A stretch of DNA of 6,116 nt from Desulfurococcales archaeon (GTDB taxonomy: Archaea > Thermoproteota > Thermoprotei_A > Sulfolobales > Desulfurococcaceae). A program made the translations under genes and the position numbers. Shown in pieces: positions 1-4,939 of this stretch (positions are counted from its first letter, which is position 1; every line of letters begins with the position of its first letter). The notes beneath the pieces were generated by a model, which worked only from the letters and a program-made list of their open reading frames with translations, did not search any database and was not told where the DNA came from. The stretch covers positions 1 to 6,116 of the forward strand of contig JALWQP010000062.1 in the NCBI GenBank assembly GCA_027083045.1, in the 5' to 3' direction.

Positions 1-528
1 TACTTGGTGCTCAAGAGAAAGCCGAAGAAGCCCGGCGAAGACCTCAAGCCCCACATGATAGACTGGGAGAAGACCAGGGTATGGGCGTGGGGAGGCTACT
101 ACAGCAGGTTCTTCATAAACATCAAGGGGAGAGAGCCAAGCGGAACAGTTGACCCAGAGGATGTCCCGGGCCTCATAGAGGAGCTGAAGAAAGGCCTCTC
201 AAAACTAGGTGGGCCAGCGGGCGAGAAATGGGATAATAAGGCATACACTCCAGCAGAAATATATCCGGAGGTAAAGGGTGATCCCCCGGACCTCATGGTG
301 TATCTCGACGACCTCTCCTGGAGACCTGTAGGGACGATCGGCTGGCCTAGCCCGTACCTTGAGGAGAACGACAAAGGCCCCGACGACGCGATGCATGACT
401 GGATAGGTGTCTTCACAATATATGATCCTGAGAGAACCATTGAGTCTGGCGACAACGGTGTGATAAGCATTCATCAGATAAGAAGCGTTATCGAGAACAT
501 GATCCTAGGAGACAATGCTAGAACCTAA
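1..528 (+). CDS. Alkaline phosphatase superfamily phosphodiesterase/phosphohydrolase, C-terminal part (5' end outside window)
   Basis: This is the C-terminal 175 residues of a protein resembling the archaeal type I phosphodiesterase/nucleotide pyrophosphatase group (COG3379-like) of the alkaline phosphatase superfamily. The reading frame is open from base 1, so the TTG at 4 is probably internal and the true start lies to the left. Family-like blocks are a GGYYSRFFINIKGREPSG stretch (about residues 31-48 counted from the TTG) and a later block with GPDDAMHDWIGVFTIYDP (about 125-142). In this superfamily a late histidine before a Gly-[IV]-Phe strand is a metal ligand, and the His in MHDW is the natural candidate (inference). 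The catalytic Thr/Ser and most metal ligands would be upstream and cannot be checked. Members hydrolyse phosphate mono- or diesters; the substrate is unknown. The gene converges on the winged-helix gene, and their 3' ends overlap by 11 bases. Confidence 0.8.
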   Translation, partial: YLVLKRKPKKPGEDLKPHMIDWEKTRVWAWGGYYSRFFINIKGREPSGTVDPEDVPGLIEELKKGLSKLGGPAGEKWDNKAYTPAEIYPEVKGDPPDLMVYLDDLSWRPVGTIGWPSPYLEENDKGPDDAMHDWIGVFTIYDPERTIESGDNGVISIHQIRSVIENMILGDNART

Positions 529-814
529 TACCTATGCTTCTCAGGAGCCTCCTAACCCTGCTCAACTCCTCCAATACCTCGACCCCCTTCGGTGTGAGAT
601 CGTAGAAAACCCTGTCGTCCTCAACGATCTTCTTTACAAGCCCCTGCTCCTCGAGATGCCCCAACATGTTCTTCAGCCTATCATATGGTAAGCGGGCACC
701 ATACATTATTCTCGTCGGGCTTGTCGGGCCCTCCTCAGCTATAGTGTTAAGTATATCATAGACTATGCCAGCCTGGCTCCTATACCTGGAGAGAGTCTTC
801 GTCCTCCTCGTCAT
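518..814 (-). CDS. Small winged-helix DNA-binding protein
   Basis: This 98-residue basic protein has the layout of archaeal single-domain winged-helix regulators (HTH_45/COG3432 type). Helix 1 is about residues 12-28 (AGIVYDILNTIAEEG). A second helix starts at TSPTRIMYGA (31-40), and a recognition helix follows at YDRLKNMLGHLEEQGLV (44-60). A beta wing comes next (KKIVEDDRVFYDLTPKG, 61-77), then a C-terminal helix that could dimerise. It probably regulates transcription. Its ATG (814-812) overlaps the TGA of the upstream membrane-protein frame (813-811) in an ATGA arrangement, so the two are translationally coupled. A membrane protein paired with a winged helix suggests that the regulator controls, or responds to, its membrane partner; this is inference. 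The 3' end overlaps the convergent phosphodiesterase gene. The fold is fairly sure; the target is unknown. Confidence 0.82.
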   Translation of the reverse strand: MTRRTKTLSRYRSQAGIVYDILNTIAEEGPTSPTRIMYGARLPYDRLKNMLGHLEEQGLVKKIVEDDRVFYDLTPKGVEVLEELSRVRRLLRSIGIRF

Positions 815-1239
815 CCCAGCACCACCCTTGCAAGAACTATCAAGAGTGCTACGGGCCTAAGCACCTCGCCCGCAAGGAACAATGGAGGTGTACCAACAGC
901 CTCTCCGACAAGCCTTAGTAGATGGCTTGCCAGGAAGACTATGTAAGGCCCTACACCACCACCGCCTTTTCTCGCCAATATGATAATGCCTACTAAGAGG
1001 CCCGCACTAACCATATCAGAGGCCATGCCAACAATCAGGCCAGGAGCTACTGCGAGCCCGAGGATTTTCTCCTCACGTCCCTGCCCAAACCTGACGTATT
1101 CGCCCCAAAGTCCCAGTAGGATGACAGCGTAGGATATCGGGAAAAATATACTCGCCAGCAATACTAGATTCCATGAAACACCGAACCTATCGCCCGGCCA
1201 TGGACTATGACGCCACCCCCCAAGGTGATGCCACGCCAT
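811..1239 (-). CDS. Multi-pass membrane protein; possibly the C-terminal half of a gene split by the TnpB element
   Basis: This 142-residue frame is dominated by hydrophobic segments: about residues 24-45, 60-89, 97-115 and 119-141, giving roughly four membrane passes. I do not recognise the family. The start is the only ATG available, because an in-frame stop lies 18 bases before it; a GGAG lies about 12 bases upstream. The first 20 residues (MAWHHLGGWRHSPWPGDRFG) are rich in His, Trp, Pro and Gly. They look more like a loop between membrane segments than a normal N-terminus. The N-terminal fragment at 2808-2473 lies upstream on the same strand, with a tnpB gene between, so this may be the rear half of one original protein. 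It is coupled by a 4-base overlap to the winged-helix gene. Base composition is much more GC-rich than tnpB. As a free-standing gene it could still be translated. Confidence 0.7.
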   Translation of the reverse strand: MAWHHLGGWRHSPWPGDRFGVSWNLVLLASIFFPISYAVILLGLWGEYVRFGQGREEKILGLAVAPGLIVGMASDMVSAGLLVGIIILARKGGGGVGPYIVFLASHLLRLVGEAVGTPPLFLAGEVLRPVALLIVLARVVLG

Positions 1240-1249
1240 ATGCCTGGGC

Positions 1250-1268
1250 TTCTCCTATAGCTGGAGAA
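1250..1268. repeat. Short inverted repeat just beyond the tnpB 3' side
   Basis: TTCTCC (1250-1255) and GGAGAA (1263-1268) form a perfect 6-bp stem with a 7-base loop. It lies 35-53 bases past the tnpB stop and includes the GGAG that could act as ribosome binding site for the gene starting at 1239. It may be a subterminal right-end hairpin of the element, or may affect translation of the downstream gene. A stem this short can also arise by chance. Confidence 0.35.
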
Positions 1269-1302
1269 CAGGTTTGACAACAGTTTCTGGTCTGTAGGTC
1301 TT

Positions 1303-2427
1303 TCAAGGTCTTTGTAGGATTCTTCTTGCCTTTAGGGCTATGAGGTATGCTGACGCCGTATGTTTATCCAATCCATAGCGTTTCATAACGTATTCATGGT
1401 CTTCTGAATGCGTGGTTCCCTTTGGATTAACGGGTATTGCTCTTAATCCATAGAGTGGTATTTTCCACAATATCTTTTCTATAATGGTGTTTCTGAATAT
1501 TGAGACTCTATAGTTATAGTTTCTTGATCCTCTACCACCGTTTTTTGTCCAGTAGTATCTGAGGTACCCTATTATCTCTGGGTTCTCTACTGCTATAATT
1601 GATGCCCCGTGTGAGTAGGCGTTCTTAAGTACTCTATGTATGGCTTCCCCTATAATGCTCCAGGCCTTTCTCTTAGGATAACCCCTGGCTGATACCTGTG
1701 GGAATCTAGCCGTGTACTTCCAGACGATATCTCCTTTCCTATCAATTACTACAAGGTTGAGTCTATCAACATTAACGTCCACACCACCTATATTACTTCC
1801 TAATGGTTTTTCATGCCTCTTCATAACCTCTAGATAGAGGTCATACTTCACCATAACCTGTAGCTCACCATATAGATGCTCTAGCCCATCACCACAGTCC
1901 TTGACGAATACTCTAGCTGGATACCCGATCTCCTTTCTAAGAGCTTTATCCACTAGCCCTCTAACAAGTTTGACATAACCCTTAGGTATGACGGGCCTAA
2001 TGATAATCTTTCTACTTGATTTATCTCTGTCGAAAACTAGTACTCTTACAGTACTATAATCTATGAACTGTATATTTAGGTTTCCTTTAGCCCATGGCTC
2101 TGCTTCACTCTGGAATAGTAGCCAAGGTTTAAGCTCTAGCTTAGTAATATCTACTTTTAACGCTTTAGCACTCTGTAGAGAAGCATGTATAAGAGTTGAA
2201 ATACCATCAACATATCTACGATTAGGAATAATGTCGTAGCATAGCTTTCTAGTCATTTTAATGAAATCATATTGTGATAAATTAGCTAATAATTGGTTTT
2301 GTTTAACCGTATTTAGCAGTCTATGGGCACATAGTTTGCATAACCATGCAGTCCAATAGATAAGCTTAGCATCTTCACCTACAGCATGGAATGGTAGTCG
2401 TAGTGTTATGTATTCAACTAACACCAT
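1303..2427 (-). CDS. tnpB: Solitary TnpB-like RuvC nuclease (IS200/IS605 OrfB family), zinc-ribbon-less type
   Basis: This 374-residue protein has a TnpB-type RuvC core: GGVDVNVDRLNLVVID with Asp217, IIAVENPEIIG with Glu281, and YGLDKHTASAYLIALKAR with Asp354. The DED triad therefore looks intact. The usual CxxC...CxxC zinc ribbon between motifs II and III is missing. In its place is an IPVNPKGTTHSEDHEYVMKR stretch, as in TnpB relatives that lack the ribbon. A lone CKLC (residues 30-33) sits near the N-terminus. TnpB proteins are RNA-guided DNA endonucleases that help their element persist; activity here is inferred from the residues. No TnpA transposase is in the window, so the element would be non-autonomous. 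I chose the ATG at 2427; a GTG at 2457 would add 10 residues and overlap the TATA-like sequence. A sampled stretch (2101-2160) is about 35% GC against about 57% in the regulator gene (541-600), consistent with transfer. Confidence 0.88.
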   Translation of the reverse strand: MVLVEYITLRLPFHAVGEDAKLIYWTAWLCKLCAHRLLNTVKQNQLLANLSQYDFIKMTRKLCYDIIPNRRYVDGISTLIHASLQSAKALKVDITKLELKPWLLFQSEAEPWAKGNLNIQFIDYSTVRVLVFDRDKSSRKIIIRPVIPKGYVKLVRGLVDKALRKEIGYPARVFVKDCGDGLEHLYGELQVMVKYDLYLEVMKRHEKPLGSNIGGVDVNVDRLNLVVIDRKGDIVWKYTARFPQVSARGYPKRKAWSIIGEAIHRVLKNAYSHGASIIAVENPEIIGYLRYYWTKNGGRGSRNYNYRVSIFRNTIIEKILWKIPLYGLRAIPVNPKGTTHSEDHEYVMKRYGLDKHTASAYLIALKARRILQRP

Positions 2428-2437
2428 AGGGGTATAC

Positions 2438-2479
2438 CCAATAAGCTTATAAGTCACTATACCCTATAAGCCTTATTGG
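2438..2479. repeat. Imperfect inverted repeat around the tnpB promoter
   Basis: CCAATAAGCTTATAAG (2438-2453) and CTATAAGCCTTATTGG (2464-2479) are inverted copies of one another apart from single-base length differences, separated by about 10 bases. Each arm carries a TATA-like core. The repeat could be an operator, a subterminal element hairpin, or the source of two alternative promoters. Its position between tnpB and the structured segment suits either a regulatory or an element-end role. Confidence 0.5.
2442..2453. promoter_or_regulatory. Symmetric TATA box, candidate bidirectional promoter
   Basis: The sequence TAAGCTTATAAG contains a near-palindromic TTATAA core (2447-2452) readable on both strands. 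Archaeal transcription starts about 25 bases from the TATA centre. Leftward this gives a start near 2423, at the tnpB ATG (2427), consistent with an almost leaderless message. Rightward it gives a start near 2474, just before the structured segment at 2483. The direction or directions actually used are unknown. Confidence 0.45.
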
Positions 2480-2808
2480 TGACTCCGAGTTCCCAATACC
2501 CGCTCCTCGGTCGGGCGGGGAGGGGGCTCGGAGAAACCGTGATGAACCAGCCTACGGAAACCTAAAAAGACCGTAGGCGGGGAACGGTTTACCGGGTAGA
2601 GAAGAGCTACTAATGTGGCAGTGAAACCTAGAACTAGAGCTATACACATTACAGCGTAACCCACTCCTAGCCTAAACAATCCCTTATCCTTGATCTTCCT
2701 AGCAATCCCCATTGTTTCAACTGCAACGATTAATGATATTGCAGCACTAATGATCTCTAATAGGGCGAGCATAGTGAAGACAGCGTAGTATCCTATATGT
2801 CCGTCCAC
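2473..2808 (-). pseudogene. N-terminal fragment of a membrane protein, probably truncated by the TnpB element
   Basis: The frame begins at a GTG (2808) and encodes two clear membrane segments, about residues 7-31 and 46-71, joined by a basic cytoplasmic-type loop (ARKIKDKG). After YPV (residues 71-73) the remaining 38 residues are Pro/Arg-rich and without protein-like pattern. That tail coincides exactly with the GC-rich foldable segment 2483-2590, so it is probably accidental coding. The likely continuation is the membrane frame beginning at 1239, on the same strand beyond tnpB. A TATA-like box at 2831-2842 sits 28 bases before the GTG, suggesting a leaderless message; a GGTG also lies about 10 bases upstream. 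No family is recognised. Alternatively it is an intact small two-pass protein with a disordered tail. Confidence 0.5.
2483..2590 (+). ncRNA. Candidate structured noncoding RNA: two hairpins, the second with a kink-turn-like motif
   Basis: The 108 bases are about 61% GC and fold almost completely on paper. Hairpin 1 has a 12-bp stem (2483-2494 with 2522-2533, including two G-U pairs), an AATA/GA internal loop, a 7-bp stem (2499-2505 with 2513-2519, one G-U) and a 7-base loop. Hairpin 2 starts at the next base: AAACCGT (2534-2540) pairs with ACGGTTT (2584-2590) and GCCTACGG (2550-2557) with CCGTAGGC (2571-2578). Between its stems, a GAT bulge (2541-2543) and GA (2544-2545) facing GA (2582-2583) fit a kink turn, the L7Ae-binding motif. 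The G-U pairs and G-A mismatches work only if the plus strand is transcribed. No family is recognised. It could instead be a DNA-level element end. Strand and function are inferred. Confidence 0.5.
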
Positions 2809-2830
2809 GTCCCAACACCATTCTCCTTGA

Positions 2831-2842
2831 TCATTATACTTC
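2831..2842 (-). promoter_or_regulatory. TATA box for the membrane-protein gene starting at 2808
   Basis: Read on the minus strand, GAAGTATAATGA has an archaeal TATA-like core centred near 2836. The GTG start at 2808 is about 28 bases downstream, the usual distance from TATA to transcription start, so a leaderless or nearly leaderless transcript is predicted. It faces away from the regulatory repeats of the gene at 2932. Confidence 0.45.
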
Positions 2843-2875
2843 CTTATCCCTAATTATTATTGGTTTAAACTAGAT

Positions 2876-2928
2876 GATTTGTATACACAAATCGTATACA
2901 CATAGGTTGAAACCATGTTAAAACCTAT
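2876..2928 (+). promoter_or_regulatory. Repeat-rich promoter/operator region upstream of the His/Cys-rich protein gene
   Basis: Three overlapping repeats lie here. GATTTGT (2876-2882) and ACAAATC (2887-2893) form a perfect inverted repeat with a 4-base centre. GTATACACA occurs twice, at 2881-2889 and 2894-2902, spaced 13 bases. ATAGGTT (2902-2908) and AACCTAT (2922-2928) form a second inverted repeat ending three bases before the ATG at 2932. Candidate TATA cores are TTTAAAC (2864-2870) and GTATACAC (2894-2901). Such spacing is typical of repressor-binding sites covering a promoter, so regulated expression is likely. The regulator is unknown. Confidence 0.55.
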
Positions 2929-2931
2929 TCT

Positions 2932-3471
2932 ATGAAAAGAATATCAGCAGGGGTGAAGGGCATGAAGGCCATATCCATGCTCGCGGGGATATTGATTGGT
3001 CTAGCAATAGCAGGAGTAGCCGTTCCAGTAACCTATGGAGTCATAACACATAGTTGGGCGCAAACCACAACACACACAATGAATGGATGTGAAGACTGTG
3101 CATCACATCATGAATACATGGCTAAGCACTCTGAACACGTCACAGGCAGTTGCAATGGTAGCTGTGAACGCGATAGGGATCGAGATTACCTAAGGAATGC
3201 TACTGTTGTGACCGGAACAATAGTATCAGTAGACCCGGATAACGGCACTCTAGTGCTAGATACCGGTGACAAGACCATAGACATAGTTGTCCATGGAAGA
3301 TGGAGTGATGGTGAAAACATAATACACTATAATGATCTACTATCCAAGCTATCAACAGGAACAACTTCAAACATAACAATCATCGTTACCTGCCATGACG
3401 ACATACATGCGCTCAAGATAATAGTTAACAACCAGGAATACTATATGCTAAGAGGGCATGCGCACCACTAA
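2932..3471 (+). CDS. Exported or membrane-anchored His/Cys-rich protein of unknown function
   Basis: The 179-residue protein starts with a positively charged end and a hydrophobic stretch (about residues 15-38), a signal peptide or anchor. A short region rich in potential metal ligands follows: CEDC (53-56), HH (59-60), His66, His69, Cys74 and Cys78. Then comes a charged linker (RDRDRDY) and a beta-rich domain from about residue 90 (VVTGTIVSVDPDNGTLVLDT), perhaps a small OB-like barrel. Another CH pair (154-155) and a terminal GHAHH complete the ligand set. Four N-glycosylation sequons (Asn75, 89, 104, 147) fit an outside location. An ATG at 2962, preceded by GGTGA at 5 bases, may be the real start and gives a more typical signal peptide. 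Metal binding or redox sensing is inferred; no family is recognised. The upstream repeats suggest regulated expression. Confidence 0.8.
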   Translation: MKRISAGVKGMKAISMLAGILIGLAIAGVAVPVTYGVITHSWAQTTTHTMNGCEDCASHHEYMAKHSEHVTGSCNGSCERDRDRDYLRNATVVTGTIVSVDPDNGTLVLDTGDKTIDIVVHGRWSDGENIIHYNDLLSKLSTGTTSNITIIVTCHDDIHALKIIVNNQEYYMLRGHAHH

Positions 3472-3510
3472 GATAAACTAGACAAGATCTACTCAATCAT
3501 TCTTATCAAG

Positions 3511-3524
3511 AAACTATTTTTTAC
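3511..3524 (+). terminator. T-rich tract between the His/Cys-rich and PEBP genes
   Basis: AAACTATTTTTTAC contains a run of six T about 45 bases after the upstream stop codon. Archaeal terminators are often simple T-runs, so transcription of the upstream gene could end here. The same bases are TATA-like and lie about 25 bases before a plausible start of transcription for the gene at 3560. I cannot tell which role applies. Confidence 0.3.
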
Positions 3525-3559
3525 AAGGACCACTCAGATACATTATCGGTGCGATTGTT

Positions 3560-4168
3560 TTGAGGAGAAAATACAAGATCCTAGCAATGATCGTTGTCAT
3601 CGGCGTAATTGTAGCCGGTATAGCATATTATTATTTTTATCTATCAAAACCGCCCCTAAAGGATCCCCTGGTCTGGAGTCTTGTCAAGAACGCTCCAAAC
3701 ACTATTAAATTCTATAGTCCTGCATTCAAGAACGGGGGCTTTATCCCGAACAAGTATTGTGTCGGGGACGAGAACAAGAACCCGCCACTAGTTATTGGGA
3801 AGATACCCAATAATACCAAGGCCCTCGTCATAGTAATGTATGATCCAGATGCACCTCATGGGACGTTCTATCACTGGATACTATACGACATACCACCCTC
3901 AGTACACAAGATACCAGAGGGACTACCGAGATACCCGGTTGTTCCACCATATGGCCTGCAGGGAATCAATAGCTTCGGCCATATAGGCTACGATGGCCCA
4001 GCTCCTCCTCCCGGGCATCTGCACCACTACTACTTCGTGGTAATGGCATTGGATCAGCCAATAAATCTTAATGAGGGCGAGCCAGTGGAGAAAGTATTGG
4101 ATGCCTGCAAGGGACATGTGATAGCTTATGGGTACTTCTACGGAGTATACGAGATCATGGCTGATTAG
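3560..4168 (+). CDS. Membrane-anchored PEBP family protein (YbhB/YbcL, Raf-kinase-inhibitor-like)
   Basis: The 202-residue protein has one N-terminal membrane segment (about residues 7-28) followed by a complete phosphatidylethanolamine-binding-protein domain outside the membrane. Family marks are DPDAP (95-99), YHWILYDIP (104-112) and GYDGPAPPPGHLHHY (143-157), which build the anion-binding pocket. The pocket residues Asp95 or Asp97, His105 and the HH pair (155-156) are present. Cys67 and Cys183 could form a disulfide (inference). The family binds anionic phospholipid-like ligands, and one archaeal member from Sulfolobus (SsCEI) is described as a serine protease inhibitor, so a role against extracellular proteases is possible but unproven. 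The TTG start is favoured by GGTG at 3548-3551, 8 bases before it. The 3' end overlaps the convergent DUF1028 gene by 4 bases. Confidence 0.92.
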   Translation: MRRKYKILAMIVVIGVIVAGIAYYYFYLSKPPLKDPLVWSLVKNAPNTIKFYSPAFKNGGFIPNKYCVGDENKNPPLVIGKIPNNTKALVIVMYDPDAPHGTFYHWILYDIPPSVHKIPEGLPRYPVVPPYGLQGINSFGHIGYDGPAPPPGHLHHYYFVVMALDQPINLNEGEPVEKVLDACKGHVIAYGYFYGVYEIMAD

Positions 4169-4794
4169 CTGCTTCTCCATAAATCGTATAGTTTTCGGAG
4201 CTTCTCGACGGGTTCCTCGTCCCAGTCATAGTCTATCCTGAGATCGATTATCTTATCATATAGTATGCCATACTCGGTCTGCCCCACCACTAGTAGAGCG
4301 GCTGTTTTATCGCCTCTCCTATCACCGCCCAAGTTAAAGCCGTGCTGGAGAGCTATGAGTAGTGAGCGCGGGAGACCATGCGTCCCAAGATTCTCGTCGA
4401 AGACCCTGCACATAGTCTCCGGTATATCCGGGTCCGCTACAAGGTTTGCAATGCAGACAGAGTATCTCCCAGTATACCCGCCGCTATAGAATGGTATGTT
4501 TTTACCATTATAGTAGGCTTTACCAAGCTTCGTATCGATAACAGCGACCTGCCTTGACTCTGGATCGGGATCTTCTCTAATAGCTCTAAAGAGGGCTTCA
4601 CGAGCATCCAGACCCTGAGAGAGAAGATCGAGAATCAATGGTCCAAGAGAGGGATTCGTATAGGCCTGAGTAGCGACTCCGCCGACACCGGCGCGGGCCC
4701 ATGAAACTCTTGAGCCCACTGCCACGCTTCCACTTGCAACAGCTACGCCTACGAGTCTTCTACCAGGATCATAGGCGACTATACTATATGTCAA
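4165..4794 (-). CDS. DUF1028 family protein, putative Ntn-hydrolase
   Basis: The 209-residue protein matches the DUF1028 pattern throughout: MTYSIVAYDP at the start, GVAVASGSVAVGSRVSWARA (16-35), GVGGVATQAYTNPSLGP (36-52) and a late GGDRRGDKTAALLVV (156-170) block. It ends in the family-typical IDLRIDYD with a C-terminal helical tail. The family is predicted to have an N-terminal-nucleophile hydrolase fold, with Thr2 the obvious nucleophile once the initiator Met is removed. The substrate is unknown. The TTG start is well supported: GGTGA lies 5 bases upstream (4800-4804), and it puts the conserved Thr at position 2. It lacks the extra C-terminal domain seen in some bacterial homologues. A TATA-like box is at 4831-4843. 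The gene is transcribed alone as far as can be seen. Confidence 0.9.
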   Translation of the reverse strand: MTYSIVAYDPGRRLVGVAVASGSVAVGSRVSWARAGVGGVATQAYTNPSLGPLILDLLSQGLDAREALFRAIREDPDPESRQVAVIDTKLGKAYYNGKNIPFYSGGYTGRYSVCIANLVADPDIPETMCRVFDENLGTHGLPRSLLIALQHGFNLGGDRRGDKTAALLVVGQTEYGILYDKIIDLRIDYDWDEEPVEKLRKLYDLWRSS

Positions 4795-4799
4795 TTATT

Positions 4800-4843
4800 T
4801 CACCGATAAAGAAATGGTGTCGAAGGACAAATAAAAATAAGCC
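4800..4843 (-). promoter_or_regulatory. Promoter and ribosome binding site of the DUF1028 gene
   Basis: On the minus strand, GGCTTATTTTTAT (4843-4831) is a TATA-like element that predicts transcription starting near 4810. The short leader then carries GGTGA (4804-4800), 5 bases before the TTG at 4794. This ribosome binding site decides for the TTG start. Confidence 0.55.
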
Positions 4844-4909
4844 TTGTCTCCGTCCCTCTATTCACCTTGTCCTCCATGTATAGTTTGGGTATTTCAGGTT
4901 GTTTTGTCT

Positions 4910-4939
4910 AACCATATACGGACTTATCCCGGTATGGTT
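4910..4939. repeat. Inverted repeat in the intergenic gap
   Basis: AACCATA (4910-4916) and TATGGTT (4933-4939) are perfect inverted copies, and an inner CGG/CCG pair extends the stem across a small internal loop. A competing short hairpin GGTT/AACC overlaps its left arm (4897-4913). It lies 86 bases past the stop of the minus-strand gene ending at 5025. It could be a terminator-associated hairpin or a protein site. The rest of the gap (4795-5024) shows nothing else I can support. Confidence 0.35.

Larger units (their letters stand above)
1245..2590 (-). mobile_element. Putative tnpB-only insertion element (boundaries approximate)
   Basis: I infer an IS605-like element without tnpA. Composition shifts sharply at both sides. 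The hydrophobic coding sequence of the 2808-2473 frame stops looking like protein at about 2590, and the membrane coding resumes at 1239. Both putative ends carry foldable sequence: a small hairpin at 1250-1268 and a large structured segment at 2483-2590. A weak similarity also links the ends: bases 1263-1275 resemble bases 2579-2590 with one substitution and one inserted base. IS200/IS605 elements end in subterminal hairpins and make no target duplication, so exact ends cannot be read without an empty site for comparison. Confidence 0.45.

Noticed and set aside
99..474. Long open frames antisense to the phosphodiesterase
   Set aside because: They lie wholly opposite a well-matched coding region, lack family resemblance and have no start signals.
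2539..2560. Box C/D sRNA, from GTGATGA at 2539-2545
   Set aside because: No CTGA D box at suitable spacing and no C'/D' pair; the sequence fits better as one side of a kink turn inside a hairpin.
2483..2590. tRNA, 5S rRNA, SRP RNA or RNase P RNA as identity of the structured block
   Set aside because: No T-loop GGTTCGA-type sequence, no 5S, SRP-loop or RNase P core motifs on either strand, and the two-hairpin layout does not match these RNAs.
1303..2808. TnpA transposase or a second mobile-element gene near tnpB
   Set aside because: No frame around tnpB shows the HUH and catalytic Tyr pattern of a TnpA; only the membrane fragments flank it.
2876..2903. CRISPR-type repeat array
   Set aside because: Only two 9-base copies with 13-base spacing, no further units; a promoter operator fits better.
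3923..4180. Open frame antisense to the end of the PEBP gene
   Set aside because: It overlaps conserved PEBP motifs on the other strand and is explained as a shadow of that gene.
4265..4883. Two plus-strand open frames across the DUF1028 gene and its upstream gap
   Set aside because: They are antisense to a clear family match or run through its promoter, with no protein-like composition.
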